Source: Hymenobacter yonginensis (lineage in GTDB: Bacteria; Bacteroidota; Bacteroidia; Cytophagales; Hymenobacteraceae). From it: a stretch of DNA of 64,000 nucleotides. The stretch is from assembly GCF_027625995.1 (NCBI RefSeq), contig NZ_CP115396.1, forward strand, positions 310,001 to 374,000. The letters are read 5' to 3'. Position 1 is the stretch's first letter. Each line of letters starts with the position of its first letter. Under the pieces are notes generated by a model that was not told the DNA's origin, searched no databases, and saw only the letters and a list, made by a program, of their open reading frames with translations. This document shows positions 9,653 to 17,929 of the stretch, one piece after another. The translations under genes and the position numbers were made by a program.

Positions 9653-11677
9653 CTATTTCCGGCTCAGTACCAGCATTTCTCCGCACTTAGCAGCCGCCTG
9701 CTGGTGCAGCTCGCGCAGGGCGGCGTATTCGGCCGGGCTGTACTCGGCGCGGCTGAGCTGCAGGCGGGCCATAAACTGCACGGTTTCCGGGTTGAGCTGC
9801 GTGACTTGGTACTGAAACCGGCCCCCGGCGTTGGGCAGCGCCAGCACCACGCTGGCCGGTAGCTCCTGCACCGTGGTGCCGGGCGGCAGCGTGAGCGTCA
9901 CAAGGGAAGTGTACTCATGGGGCATGGCAAAATCCACCGGATAGTGGCGGGTGGGCGCGCGGAACTGGTACGGAACGGCGCCCAGCAGCCGCATAACGGG
10001 CAGGTAAAGCAGCGTAGCCTGTGGGTTATCGGGAGCCGGTAGGTGCAGGGCCATTTCTACAGCCACGGCAGCCTGGGCGGAGTCGGATAGCAGGAGTTTG
10101 GGCGGCGCGGGCTGCCATTCGGTCCACTGCCGCTGCAGACTGGCTAGGTAGTCGGCCACGGAGGTCTGCCGGATACTCCGCCGGGCTTCCAGGCCGGCAT
10201 AGCCCTGGTACTCCAGCTTGAGGCTGCCATCGAGGGCACCTTGCTCCGTGAGATGCAGCTTGGCCGTCCGGAACTCCAGGTGACGCGCAGCCGGCCTGAT
10301 TGTGAGCCAGCGACCGGAGGCGTCGGCTAGGCAGCCCTGCCCGTTGAGGCAGCGCTCGGGCAGCAAACCCGCCGGCAGTTGGGGCTCGGTGGCATCCAGC
10401 AGCAGGTCGGAGCTGTCGGGTAGCTGCACGTGGGCCGCCACGTAGTTGAACTGCGAGAGGGCCGGCACCAGCTGCTGCATCTGGCCGTGGCCGCGGGTAC
10501 TCAGCAGCAGGGGCGTGGCGGTCAGGCCAGCCGCGCGCAGGGTGCTCACCAGCAGTAGGTTCACGTCGGCGGTGTTGCCGAGGCGCAGCTCCAGCGTGCG
10601 GCGCACAGGCTGCGAGCCAAACAGGGCAGTTTTGCCGTTGTGCTTCACGGTTCGCTGCACCAGAGCCAGCACGGCCGCCGCCCGGTCTTTGGGGTCGTCG
10701 TGCTGCTGGCGCAGGGTTTTGGCGGCGGCTGCCAGCGGCGAGCGGCCACTGAGCAGCAGGCCGAAATGCTCTTCCTTCTCAAGAACCTTCCAGAGGGCCG
10801 GCCATTTGCCCGTAACGTCCTGGTAGTCGTGGCCGGTGAAATCGGTGCCAGCCAGCTCGAAATGCACGCTGCGCATGTAGTCGTGGGGCGTGGTCAGGAA
10901 GGGCTCGGTTCGGAAGGCCGGTACGTCCTTCATCACCCAGCGCAGCTGCAACGCCAAGGCCGACAGGTGACTGTCCTGGCCGGGAGCCAGCCCCTGCGGG
11001 CGCGAGGAATAGGTGGTGGTATAGGGCACTACCGTTTCCTCCTTCACCGCAAACGGCAGGTAGCCCCGCGTGATGGTTTTATAATGATAAAACTGCGGTA
11101 GCGTGGCGCGGTACTCGCTCCAGCGCACCGGAATGCTGTGCTCGAACTGCCAGTCCTGCAGGTTGAAAATGAAGTCGGAGGTGATGGTGTAGCTGAACTC
11201 CACAATCGAGCCTTCCCGCACCGCCGGCATGGTAAACGACATCAGCACGTGGTTTTTGTCGAGCTGCTCGCGGAAGGCGGGATCGGCGGCCAGCTTGGTT
11301 TGCACCACCCGGCCGTCCTGCAGGTTGTAGGTGCTGCCCTTGAGGTTGGTGAGGCGCTCGTACTGGCCGTCGCGGGTGTAGAGGGGCACGCGCACGGTGG
11401 CGTAGCTGTAGCCGGCCTTGCGGTGGATCTGCAGGCGGGTGGTGCGCTCGAATAGCACCTGAAACTTGTCGTTGCCGCCCACCAGGCGGGAAGTGCCGTA
11501 GTCGCAGAGATATTCGGCTACGGCCGCGGCAGTATCGGAAGCCGCCGGAGCCGGCACGAAATCAGTGGACCGGACGCTGCCAAACTTAATGGGCGGGGCG
11601 GGCGCCTGCTGGGCAAAGGCCGGGGTAGCCACCGAGACACCCAGCAGCATAAGCAGTAGCCGTAAAAATATCGTCAT
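9653..11677 (-). CDS. DUF3857 / transglutaminase-like exported protein (paralog 2, degenerate active site)
   Basis: 674 residues from the ATG at 11677; an in-frame GTG at 11689 would add four residues before the signal peptide, which ends PAFAQ. Same architecture as its neighbours: beta-rich DUF3857 region with the shared phrases GYSYATVRVPLY and QDWQFEHSIPVRWSEYRA, then a transglutaminase-like core in which the catalytic Cys position reads GNTADVN and the His position reads QFNYVA. The Asp region LLLDAT is kept. The 185-base gap to the next gene is the largest in the run and shows no clear promoter, so it may still be one transcript. Confidence 0.85.
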   Translation of the reverse strand: MTIFLRLLLMLLGVSVATPAFAQQAPAPPIKFGSVRSTDFVPAPAASDTAAAVAEYLCDYGTSRLVGGNDKFQVLFERTTRLQIHRKAGYSYATVRVPLYTRDGQYERLTNLKGSTYNLQDGRVVQTKLAADPAFREQLDKNHVLMSFTMPAVREGSIVEFSYTITSDFIFNLQDWQFEHSIPVRWSEYRATLPQFYHYKTITRGYLPFAVKEETVVPYTTTYSSRPQGLAPGQDSHLSALALQLRWVMKDVPAFRTEPFLTTPHDYMRSVHFELAGTDFTGHDYQDVTGKWPALWKVLEKEEHFGLLLSGRSPLAAAAKTLRQQHDDPKDRAAAVLALVQRTVKHNGKTALFGSQPVRRTLELRLGNTADVNLLLVSTLRAAGLTATPLLLSTRGHGQMQQLVPALSQFNYVAAHVQLPDSSDLLLDATEPQLPAGLLPERCLNGQGCLADASGRWLTIRPAARHLEFRTAKLHLTEQGALDGSLKLEYQGYAGLEARRSIRQTSVADYLASLQRQWTEWQPAPPKLLLSDSAQAAVAVEMALHLPAPDNPQATLLYLPVMRLLGAVPYQFRAPTRHYPVDFAMPHEYTSLVTLTLPPGTTVQELPASVVLALPNAGGRFQYQVTQLNPETVQFMARLQLSRAEYSPAEYAALRELHQQAAAKCGEMLVLSRK

Positions 11678-11721
11678 AGCAGAAAACACAGCGGGAAGCC
11701 GGAAAGCGGAGCGTTTGAGAG

Positions 11722-13746
11722 CTAGGGCTTCTGCACCACAATGGGCTCGGCCATTTTGGCCAGGGCCTGGGCGTAGAGGGCACGCAGTGCGGCGTATTCC
11801 TCGGGTTGATAGTGGGTTTTGGTGAGCAGCAGGCGGCTGGAAATGGCCAGGGTCTGCGGAGTTGGCTGGCTGATGCTATAGATAAAGCGGCCGCCGTTGC
11901 CGGGCAGACTCAGGTTGGCATCAGTCGGCAGCGTGGTAGCCGTGTAGCCTTGTGGCAAGGTTAGCGTCACCTGATACTCGGCGCGGCGCGGGGCCGGCAG
12001 GTCTACCGGATAGCGCCGGTCTTCGGTCTGGAACGGCGAAGCGGCGGGGGCCAGCGCCTGCAGCGGCCGCACATACAGGGTGCGGCCGGCGGCTTCCGGG
12101 GCCGGCTGGTGCGCATCGAGGGCCAGCACCATCGGGGTGCCTGGGGTGGTGGCCGCTTCGTCCCGGCGCTTCACCGTCCAGTCGGGATGGTCTTTTTGCC
12201 ACTGCACGAGCAGGTCTGGCCCCGCCCGGCGGGCCGGCGAGGCAGCATAGCCGGCGTACTCCTGCCGGATGGTACCGGCCAGCGCGCCGGCGGCATCCAG
12301 CTGCAGGGTGGCGCGCGTGAACTGCAGATGGGGCTGCGTGGCTACCAGCGGCACCCAGCGGCCCGTCGGGCCCAGCAGGCGGCCCTGCTCATTCAGGCAA
12401 TGCTCGGGCAGCATATCCACCGGCAAAGTTGGGTCGGTGGCATCGAGCAGCTGTTGACCCGCTGGCAGGCCGGGCACGTAGGCTATCGGGTAGTTGAGCT
12501 GGGTGAGTACCGGCAGGTCGGTTTGTACCCGGCCATTGTCGCGGGTGCTGAGCAGCAGCGGCTGGGCCTCCAGGCCGGCGTCGCGCAGGGTACGGATCAG
12601 CAGCAGGTTCACTTCGGCGGCGCTGCCGTGGCGACGCTCACAGACTTTTTTCGGCGTTTCAAAGGCATAGAGCCGATTTTCGCCGGTGTAGCCTACGGCC
12701 TGCTGCACCAGCGCCCGGGCGGCGGCGGCACGGGCGGCGGGGTCGGGGTGGGTGGTGCGCAGGGCGGTGGCGGCGCTGGTCAGGGGCGTAGACTGCTCCA
12801 GGTAGCCGCCAAAGTTCTTGTTTTTCAGTAGTTCCTGCTCTATCTCAGGCCAGGTGCCCGCCAGATACCTGGGCGGCGTGTTGGGCTGAAACTGAATCCG
12901 CTCCAGCTCAAAGTCCACCCGGCTCAGGTAGTCTTCGGGCGTGGTCAGGAAGGGTTCCTGGCGGAATGCGGGGGCGTCCTTCAGCACCCAGCGGCGGTGC
13001 ACGGCCTGCGTGCTGATGCTGACGCTGCGCTCCTGGTTAACGGACTTGCCGTGGCTATCAGGGGGACTTTGGCTATAGGCCGTGGTGTAAGGCTGCACGG
13101 TGCTTTCATCGAACGCAAACGGCCAGTAGGTGTGGCTGACTTCCTTGTAGCGAAAAAAGGAGGGCAGCACCGCCCGGTACTCGCTCCAGCGCACCGGAAT
13201 CGACTGCTGAAACTGCCAGTCCTGTAGGTTGTTCAGGAAGCCGGAGCGCACCGTGTAGGTAAACTCCAGGATGGAGCCTTCGCGCACGTCGGGCAGCGTG
13301 AAGGCGTATTCGTCGACGTACTCCGATCTTTTGTGGCTGAACACGGCCTCGGTGCGCATGGGCGTTTTGAGCAGCTTGCCGGTGCCCGGCTCCAAGTTGT
13401 AGGTGAAGCCCTTGAGCTGCATCAGATTTTCCCGGATGCCGTCGCGGTGGTAGAGCGGTACCTGCACCGTGGCGTAGGAATAGCCGGCCTTGCGGTGGAT
13501 GCGCAGGCGGGAAGTCCGCTCAAACAACAGCTCGAAGCCATCCTGCGCGCCTACAATCCGCGACTGCCCAAAATCGCACAGAACCTCTGCCGCCGCCGAA
13601 TCGGCCGCGGCCGTCGGGGTGAAGTCGTCCTTGGTAACGCTGCCGAACTTGATGGGTGGGGGCAGTAGTTTCTGGGCACTGAGTGGGCCCGCCAGTACCA
13701 AGGCCAGGCCTGGCAGCGCCAAACGGCGCACTACGCGAAGCAACAT
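11722..13746 (-). CDS. DUF3857 / transglutaminase-like exported protein (paralog 1, degenerate active site)
   Basis: 674 residues from the ATG at 13746. A longer frame from a GTG at 13806 is unlikely because a -7 promoter element at 13811-13818 would place the transcript start just inside it, and the ATG at 13746 begins a signal peptide ending GPLSAQ. DUF3857 plus transglutaminase fold. The Cys position reads GSAAEVN and the His position LNYPI, so catalysis is not expected; QQLLDAT keeps the Asp. It is the first gene of the four-paralog run and ends 44 bases before the next start. Confidence 0.85.
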   Translation of the reverse strand: MLLRVVRRLALPGLALVLAGPLSAQKLLPPPIKFGSVTKDDFTPTAAADSAAAEVLCDFGQSRIVGAQDGFELLFERTSRLRIHRKAGYSYATVQVPLYHRDGIRENLMQLKGFTYNLEPGTGKLLKTPMRTEAVFSHKRSEYVDEYAFTLPDVREGSILEFTYTVRSGFLNNLQDWQFQQSIPVRWSEYRAVLPSFFRYKEVSHTYWPFAFDESTVQPYTTAYSQSPPDSHGKSVNQERSVSISTQAVHRRWVLKDAPAFRQEPFLTTPEDYLSRVDFELERIQFQPNTPPRYLAGTWPEIEQELLKNKNFGGYLEQSTPLTSAATALRTTHPDPAARAAAARALVQQAVGYTGENRLYAFETPKKVCERRHGSAAEVNLLLIRTLRDAGLEAQPLLLSTRDNGRVQTDLPVLTQLNYPIAYVPGLPAGQQLLDATDPTLPVDMLPEHCLNEQGRLLGPTGRWVPLVATQPHLQFTRATLQLDAAGALAGTIRQEYAGYAASPARRAGPDLLVQWQKDHPDWTVKRRDEAATTPGTPMVLALDAHQPAPEAAGRTLYVRPLQALAPAASPFQTEDRRYPVDLPAPRRAEYQVTLTLPQGYTATTLPTDANLSLPGNGGRFIYSISQPTPQTLAISSRLLLTKTHYQPEEYAALRALYAQALAKMAEPIVVQKP

Positions 13747-13810
13747 GGGATAAGAGATAGGTAAAGGATAAGAGCTAGCCAGAACACTGCCGGCACTATT
13801 TTGCACTCTC

Positions 13811-13818
13811 CAAATATA
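13811..13818 (-). promoter_or_regulatory. -7 promoter element for the DUF3857 gene run
   Basis: On the minus strand this reads TATATTTG, a full match to the Bacteroidota -7 consensus TAnnTTTG, about 65 bases upstream of the ATG at 13746. I do not see a convincing -33 TTTG at the normal spacing. Confidence 0.4.
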
Positions 13819-13834
13819 ATAGACGGCTGGTAAG

Positions 13835-13955
13835 AATTGAGTAGCAGGTGTTGAGTAGCAAGTATTGTGGTTTTACATAAGTGTCTGTATGTAATTGGTT
13901 ATTGAGATAATGAATGCTCAATATTAAATACTCGGTACTCAATACTTGGTACTCC
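13835..13955. repeat. Short tandem and inverted repeat array (family G)
   Basis: Two tandem copies of a unit like TTGAGTAGCAGGTG lie at 13837-13876, and inverted copies like TACTCAATACTTGGTACTC lie at about 13930-13955. The pieces between are AT-rich. It fills most of the 408-base gap between the DUF3857 run and the next lipoprotein gene. Confidence 0.55.
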
Positions 13956-14060
13956 CTACGCCACTGGCTGCTTGCTGCGCACGCCCACCAGCAGGTACAC
14001 CAGTGCCAGCATGAGGCTCAGGCCGTGCCCGTAAGGCAGGCGGGAAAGCTGGTTGAGCAG
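13956..14060 (-). pseudogene. Remnant copy of the 3' end of the MFS transporter gene
   Basis: Read on the minus strand, this stretch encodes QLSRLPYGHGLSL and then VYLLVGVRSKQPVA followed by a stop. The intact transporter ending at 14997 has QISRLPYVHAMSL and LYLLVGVRRQQPVA followed by a stop. The DNA is also clearly alike over about 100 bases. Upstream of 14060 the likeness stops, so only the last 35 or so codons survive here, with no start of their own. The lipoprotein gene at 14155-14919 sits between the remnant and the intact gene. Confidence 0.7.
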
Positions 14061-14154
14061 GTTCGGAAAAAAAGCTGAAAAGGTTGGAAGTATTAAAAAA
14101 AAAAGAACATGTTTGGCCATTGCTTTAGTAGGTATTTCTAACCGGATTACTCTT

Positions 14155-14919
14155 ATGAATATTACACTACGTGCCACCGGCACCCTGCTCGCACTTGGCC
14201 TGTTCACTGCCTGCGACAAAGACAAAGCAGGTCCTGACATCTGTGAAGGGCAGAAGATTCCGAAGCTTACCATGCGCTTCCTCGAACAGACGGGTACGCC
14301 CACGCCTGACACAGCTTTCACGGGGCAGACGATTACGTTTGAAGCGCCTGGCCCACCTTATAATGCCTATGAATGGCAGGTAGGTAGCACGGCTAACACG
14401 CGCACCACCCGCAGCTTCTCTCTTAGCTTTGGTAATGATGTAACCGGCCAGATTCCGGTGCGCTTAATCGCTAAGCGCCGTGCCGACCCAGCCGGTTGTC
14501 CGCTTTTAGATGATGGTGTAGATACGCTCACACGCGTACTCACGCTTATTCCGCCCGGCGACCTGCGCGCGCCCATCTATGGTAAGTTTCAGGGGGCCAA
14601 CCGCCACGCGCCACTGGATACATTCACCGTGCGCGTCTTTTTGGGCGGCAACTATATTTATCCCAACAACCCGGCTGCCCCACGCCTGAATTACTTATAT
14701 AACTTAAGTAAAGGGTGTCGCTCTCCCTCCTTCACTGTTGGGCTGCGCTGGAACGGCATTTCGTTTAGCTACGGGCGCAATGATTTCGGCTGCCTTACCC
14801 CTCTAGGCAAGGGCTACCTGACTACGCGCGACAGTATCCGGATTGAGTACAATGAAGATACGGCACCTGGCAATCCGGTTCGCCGCGACAAAGTGTTCTT
14901 GGGCCGGCGCATTCGCTAG
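14155..14919 (+). CDS. Hypothetical lipoprotein
   Basis: 254 residues. The ATG at 14155 is chosen because it starts a lipoprotein signal peptide with lipobox LFTAC, the Cys being at about residue 20; the open frame upstream runs through A-rich noncoding sequence and the MFS remnant. The mature protein has a beta-rich segment that could be PKD-like (ITFEAPGPPYNAYEWQV), then a region with several aromatic residues and Cys pairs (KGCRSPSF, FGCLTPL). I do not recognise a family. Its codon use is slightly more AT-rich than that of its neighbours, and it lies between a truncated and an intact copy of the MFS 3' end, which suggests it may have arrived by a local rearrangement. Confidence 0.75.
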   Translation: MNITLRATGTLLALGLFTACDKDKAGPDICEGQKIPKLTMRFLEQTGTPTPDTAFTGQTITFEAPGPPYNAYEWQVGSTANTRTTRSFSLSFGNDVTGQIPVRLIAKRRADPAGCPLLDDGVDTLTRVLTLIPPGDLRAPIYGKFQGANRHAPLDTFTVRVFLGGNYIYPNNPAAPRLNYLYNLSKGCRSPSFTVGLRWNGISFSYGRNDFGCLTPLGKGYLTTRDSIRIEYNEDTAPGNPVRRDKVFLGRRIR

Positions 14920-14996
14920 CGCCCTATGATAATGCCCTGCTTGTAGTGGTAATTATCTAAGCTGATAGGATGTCGGCTGGCGGAGTTGTGTGCTCT

Positions 14997-16187
14997 CTAC
15001 GCCACCGGCTGCTGCCGGCGCACGCCCACCAGCAGATACAGCAGCGCCCCCAGCACCAGCGTCAGGCTCATGGCGTGCACGTAGGGCAGGCGCGAAATCT
15101 GGTTGCTGAACAGCCAGCCGCCCAGCAGCGCGCCTAGCCCGATGCCGGCTTCCAGGGCAATGTACATGGTGGCCACGGCCCGCCCGCGCCGCTCGGGGTG
15201 GCTCAGGTCGATGGTCCAAGCGTAGAGCGTGGGCGAGTTCAGGCCCGTAGCAAAGCCGAACAGCACCGCCGCGCCCAGAAACAGCGGCACCGAGTGCTCC
15301 ACCAGCGTCATCAGCCCCAGTGACACGGCCAGCAGCGCCGTAGACCAGCGTAGCACCGGTACCCGGCCGTAGGTGTCGGAGGCGCGGCCGGCCAGCAGGC
15401 GCACCACCAGCGAGGCCAGCGTGTAGCAGGTATAAAACAGACCCTTGCTGTGGTCGGCTAGTCCCAGCGCCTCGCTCTGGTCGGGCACCACCGTCAGGAT
15501 TGCCCCGAATGGGAACAAACACAGCAGCGTCACGAGGGCCGGGGCCAGCACCTGCGGCTCCAGCACTTCGCCCCAGTTCAGGCGCAGCAAGCTCCAGCTG
15601 AACTTCTGGCGCTGGGACTGGGGCAGGGTTTCGGTCATGGTGCCCTGCACCGCTAAGCTCAGCAGCGCCAGCCCCGACGAGCAGTAGAAAAGCGTATTAA
15701 GCGAGGTAGCGGCCGTGATAAGCGGGCCCAGCGCCGGACCGGCGGCCATGCCCAGTGAGCCGGCCACGCCCAGCAAACCCATGGCCTCGCCGCGGCGCTC
15801 CAGCGGGATGATGTCGGCGATGAAAGCGGCCGTGCCGGTGGGTTTGAAGCCGGTGCTGAAGCCGTGCAGTAGCCGCAGCCCCAGAAACCCCGCCACGGTG
15901 GTGGTCCAGGGATAAAAGAAGCCGCAGATAAAGCACACCAGCGAGCCGAACACCATCACCGGAATGCGCCCCACGGTATCGGCCAGCTTGCCGCTGAACG
16001 GGCGCGAAAGGCCGGCCGTGAGCGTAAACAGCGCAATGATGAAGCCCTTGTACTCGCCGCCGCCCAGCCGCGTGAGGTACGCAGGCAGCTCGGGCAGCAG
16101 CATGTTGAAGCTCATGAAAAAAAAGAACGACGACAGGCACATCAGCCAGAAGCCGGCACTGTAAGTACGAGGGGTGGTAGCGGGCAT
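14997..16187 (-). CDS. MFS transporter
   Basis: 396 residues from the ATG at 16187. About twelve hydrophobic segments; the loop between helices 2 and 3 reads GKLADTVGRIPVMVFG, the classic MFS G-x-x-x-D-x-x-G-R signature, and GRASDTYGRVPVLRW repeats it in the second half. It is expected to be an inner-membrane drug or sugar efflux permease; the substrate cannot be told. A TTG three codons upstream is in frame, but a TACCTTTG promoter element lies at 16194-16201, so the message would start at or very near the ATG. The last 35 codons have a degraded copy at 13956-14060. Confidence 0.9.
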   Translation of the reverse strand: MPATTPRTYSAGFWLMCLSSFFFFMSFNMLLPELPAYLTRLGGGEYKGFIIALFTLTAGLSRPFSGKLADTVGRIPVMVFGSLVCFICGFFYPWTTTVAGFLGLRLLHGFSTGFKPTGTAAFIADIIPLERRGEAMGLLGVAGSLGMAAGPALGPLITAATSLNTLFYCSSGLALLSLAVQGTMTETLPQSQRQKFSWSLLRLNWGEVLEPQVLAPALVTLLCLFPFGAILTVVPDQSEALGLADHSKGLFYTCYTLASLVVRLLAGRASDTYGRVPVLRWSTALLAVSLGLMTLVEHSVPLFLGAAVLFGFATGLNSPTLYAWTIDLSHPERRGRAVATMYIALEAGIGLGALLGGWLFSNQISRLPYVHAMSLTLVLGALLYLLVGVRRQQPVA

Positions 16188-16193
16188 GGAACG

Positions 16194-16201
16194 CAAAGGT
16201 A
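16194..16201 (-). promoter_or_regulatory. -7 promoter element of the MFS gene
   Basis: Minus strand reads TACCTTTG, a match to TAnnTTTG. A TTTTG lies about 24 bases further upstream, slightly too far for an ideal -33. The ATG is only 7 bases downstream, which implies a leaderless or near-leaderless message. Confidence 0.4.
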
Positions 16202-16254
16202 CGGCCCGGGCGCGGGTGCCACGACCAAAACGGCCACTATTTGGGTGCCGCCGC

Positions 16255-17820
16255 TCAGATATCCGCCGGCGGCGCGGCCAGCGTATCCATCACCTCATCT
16301 GCCGGTGCCGGTACCACCAGCGAGTCAGCATCGAGGATAACCTGCTCGTCAATTGCCGCCGCAGAGTCGGCTGCCGCTTCGGTTGGCGTTAGCTGAATAG
16401 TGTCGGGCTGGATATCGAACAGGGTAGGGGCCGCTGCTTCCTCGTTGCCATCGGTACGGGTGGCGTTGGAAGGAACGGTGGCAGCCGGTTTGCGCAGCAG
16501 GCCGGGCAGCTGCGCCGCGCCCCAGATGCCGGCCCCCGCCAGCAGGGCCACGGCCCCGGCCAGCGCCACGCGCGGCCACTGCAGCCGCCAGGTAGCCGGC
16601 GCTGGTGCTGGTGCCGGCCGCCGGGTGGCGGGGCGCGCCGCCGGCGCGGCCGCCCGGGCCGGAGCGCTGGTGAGAGCGGGAGCCGTGGCGCTGGCTGTGG
16701 CGGGCGGCACCGGCCGCGCCGGAGCCGGTGCGGCGGGCAGCGGAGCCGGGGCCGCCGGCCGGGCCTGCAACTGCTGCAGCTGCTGGCTGAGCTGCTGAAT
16801 CCGGGCGTCTAGGTCGCGGTTGCGGGCGTCCGACTCGGCGCGGGCTGCCTGGATGGCGGCTTCCAGCGCCGCTTTTTCGTGGGCTTCGGCGGCAAGCTGG
16901 GCCTGCAGGCGGGCGGTTTCGGGGGCGGCAGCGGAGGCTTCGGTGAGCTGCTGCCGGAGCTGGGCAATGGTCTGGTCGCGGGCGGCTTCGCGGGTTTGCA
17001 GGGCCTGGGTCTGCTCGCTCACTTCGGCCCGAATCTGCTGCCGGATCTGCTCCAGCCGGGCTTTTTCCTGTTGGCTGTCGGCCAGGGCATCGGGGGCGAC
17101 GGGCGGCGCGGCGGCCCCATAGGGCGGGTCGGCGGGCACATCTTCGGCCCCCAGCCAGCGCCAGAGTTGCCGCGCTTTGCGGGTCAGCAGGTCGTCGGTG
17201 TCGTCGGCAGGCAAGTCAGTGCTAGGCGCCGACGTGTCGTCTTCATCCGGCTGCAGCAGGGCCGTGGCCCAGGCATCGAGCGTTTCGGCCGGCAGTTGCT
17301 GCAACTTATCCGCTGGCAACTGCTGGTGCGCCAGCCGCAGCACTGACTGCGGCTGGCGCACCAGTTTAAACCGGTTTTCGATGGGCAACTGATGCAATTG
17401 TTCTTCCAGCCCGCTTTCGATGTGCAGCAACTCCTGAAAAACCGCCATAGCTCCGATGGAATCAGGCGTAATAGCCGGCAACAGCGGCTGCCCGGCCAGC
17501 CAGGCGGCCAGCGCCGGCCGCTGCCGCTGCAGCTGCTGATATGGGTTTTCGGAACCCATGAAGCCGGGCAGCGGCTGGCCGTCGAGCAGCCAGGGGCCGT
17601 GTGTGAGGTGGTCGGTGCTAAGGTGGCGGCCGCCGGGCAGTAGCTGCAGCACGGCCACGCCGTATGGCAGCAGCAGCACGGCGTCCAGTAGCTCGTCATT
17701 GAGGGCCAGGTTCAGCAGCAGCACGCCTTCCCTGAGCGCCGAGAGGCTTTCCTGCAGGGCCTCGGCGCGGGTTTCGGCGGCCGCGCTGGCGTAGGGTTCA
17801 AACAGAAGGCAGTGCAGCAT
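16255..17820 (-). CDS. Coiled-coil, membrane-anchored protein with possible NERD-like N-terminal domain
   Basis: 521 residues from the ATG at 17820. Residues 1-110 look like a restriction-endonuclease-like NERD domain by pattern: a core strand DAVLLLPYGVAVLQLLPGG, a W in GPWLLDG, then NPYQQLQRQRPALAAWL. The acidic/Lys catalytic residues expected after the core strand are not evident (VLQLL in place of a V-x-E-x-K form). An Asp-rich hinge is followed by a long coiled coil (about 265-390; many Gln, Ala, Arg and Glu), a Pro-Ala-Arg-rich linker, one transmembrane helix (around VALAGAVALLAGAGIWGAA) and an acidic C-terminal tail of about 90 residues. The layout suggests a cytoplasmic coiled-coil protein with a tail in the periplasm. 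The NERD link is a weak inference; function unknown. Confidence 0.7.
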   Translation of the reverse strand: MLHCLLFEPYASAAAETRAEALQESLSALREGVLLLNLALNDELLDAVLLLPYGVAVLQLLPGGRHLSTDHLTHGPWLLDGQPLPGFMGSENPYQQLQRQRPALAAWLAGQPLLPAITPDSIGAMAVFQELLHIESGLEEQLHQLPIENRFKLVRQPQSVLRLAHQQLPADKLQQLPAETLDAWATALLQPDEDDTSAPSTDLPADDTDDLLTRKARQLWRWLGAEDVPADPPYGAAAPPVAPDALADSQQEKARLEQIRQQIRAEVSEQTQALQTREAARDQTIAQLRQQLTEASAAAPETARLQAQLAAEAHEKAALEAAIQAARAESDARNRDLDARIQQLSQQLQQLQARPAAPAPLPAAPAPARPVPPATASATAPALTSAPARAAAPAARPATRRPAPAPAPATWRLQWPRVALAGAVALLAGAGIWGAAQLPGLLRKPAATVPSNATRTDGNEEAAAPTLFDIQPDTIQLTPTEAAADSAAAIDEQVILDADSLVVPAPADEVMDTLAAPPADI

Positions 17821-17929
17821 AGCGGCAAAAGAAACGACGGAAAACGGCGTAAAAGTACGGCGGGCGGCAACAGAACCCCGTTGCCGTCCGCCGTACTTCG
17901 TCAGGATTGGGCTTTGCCGTCTGCACGTC

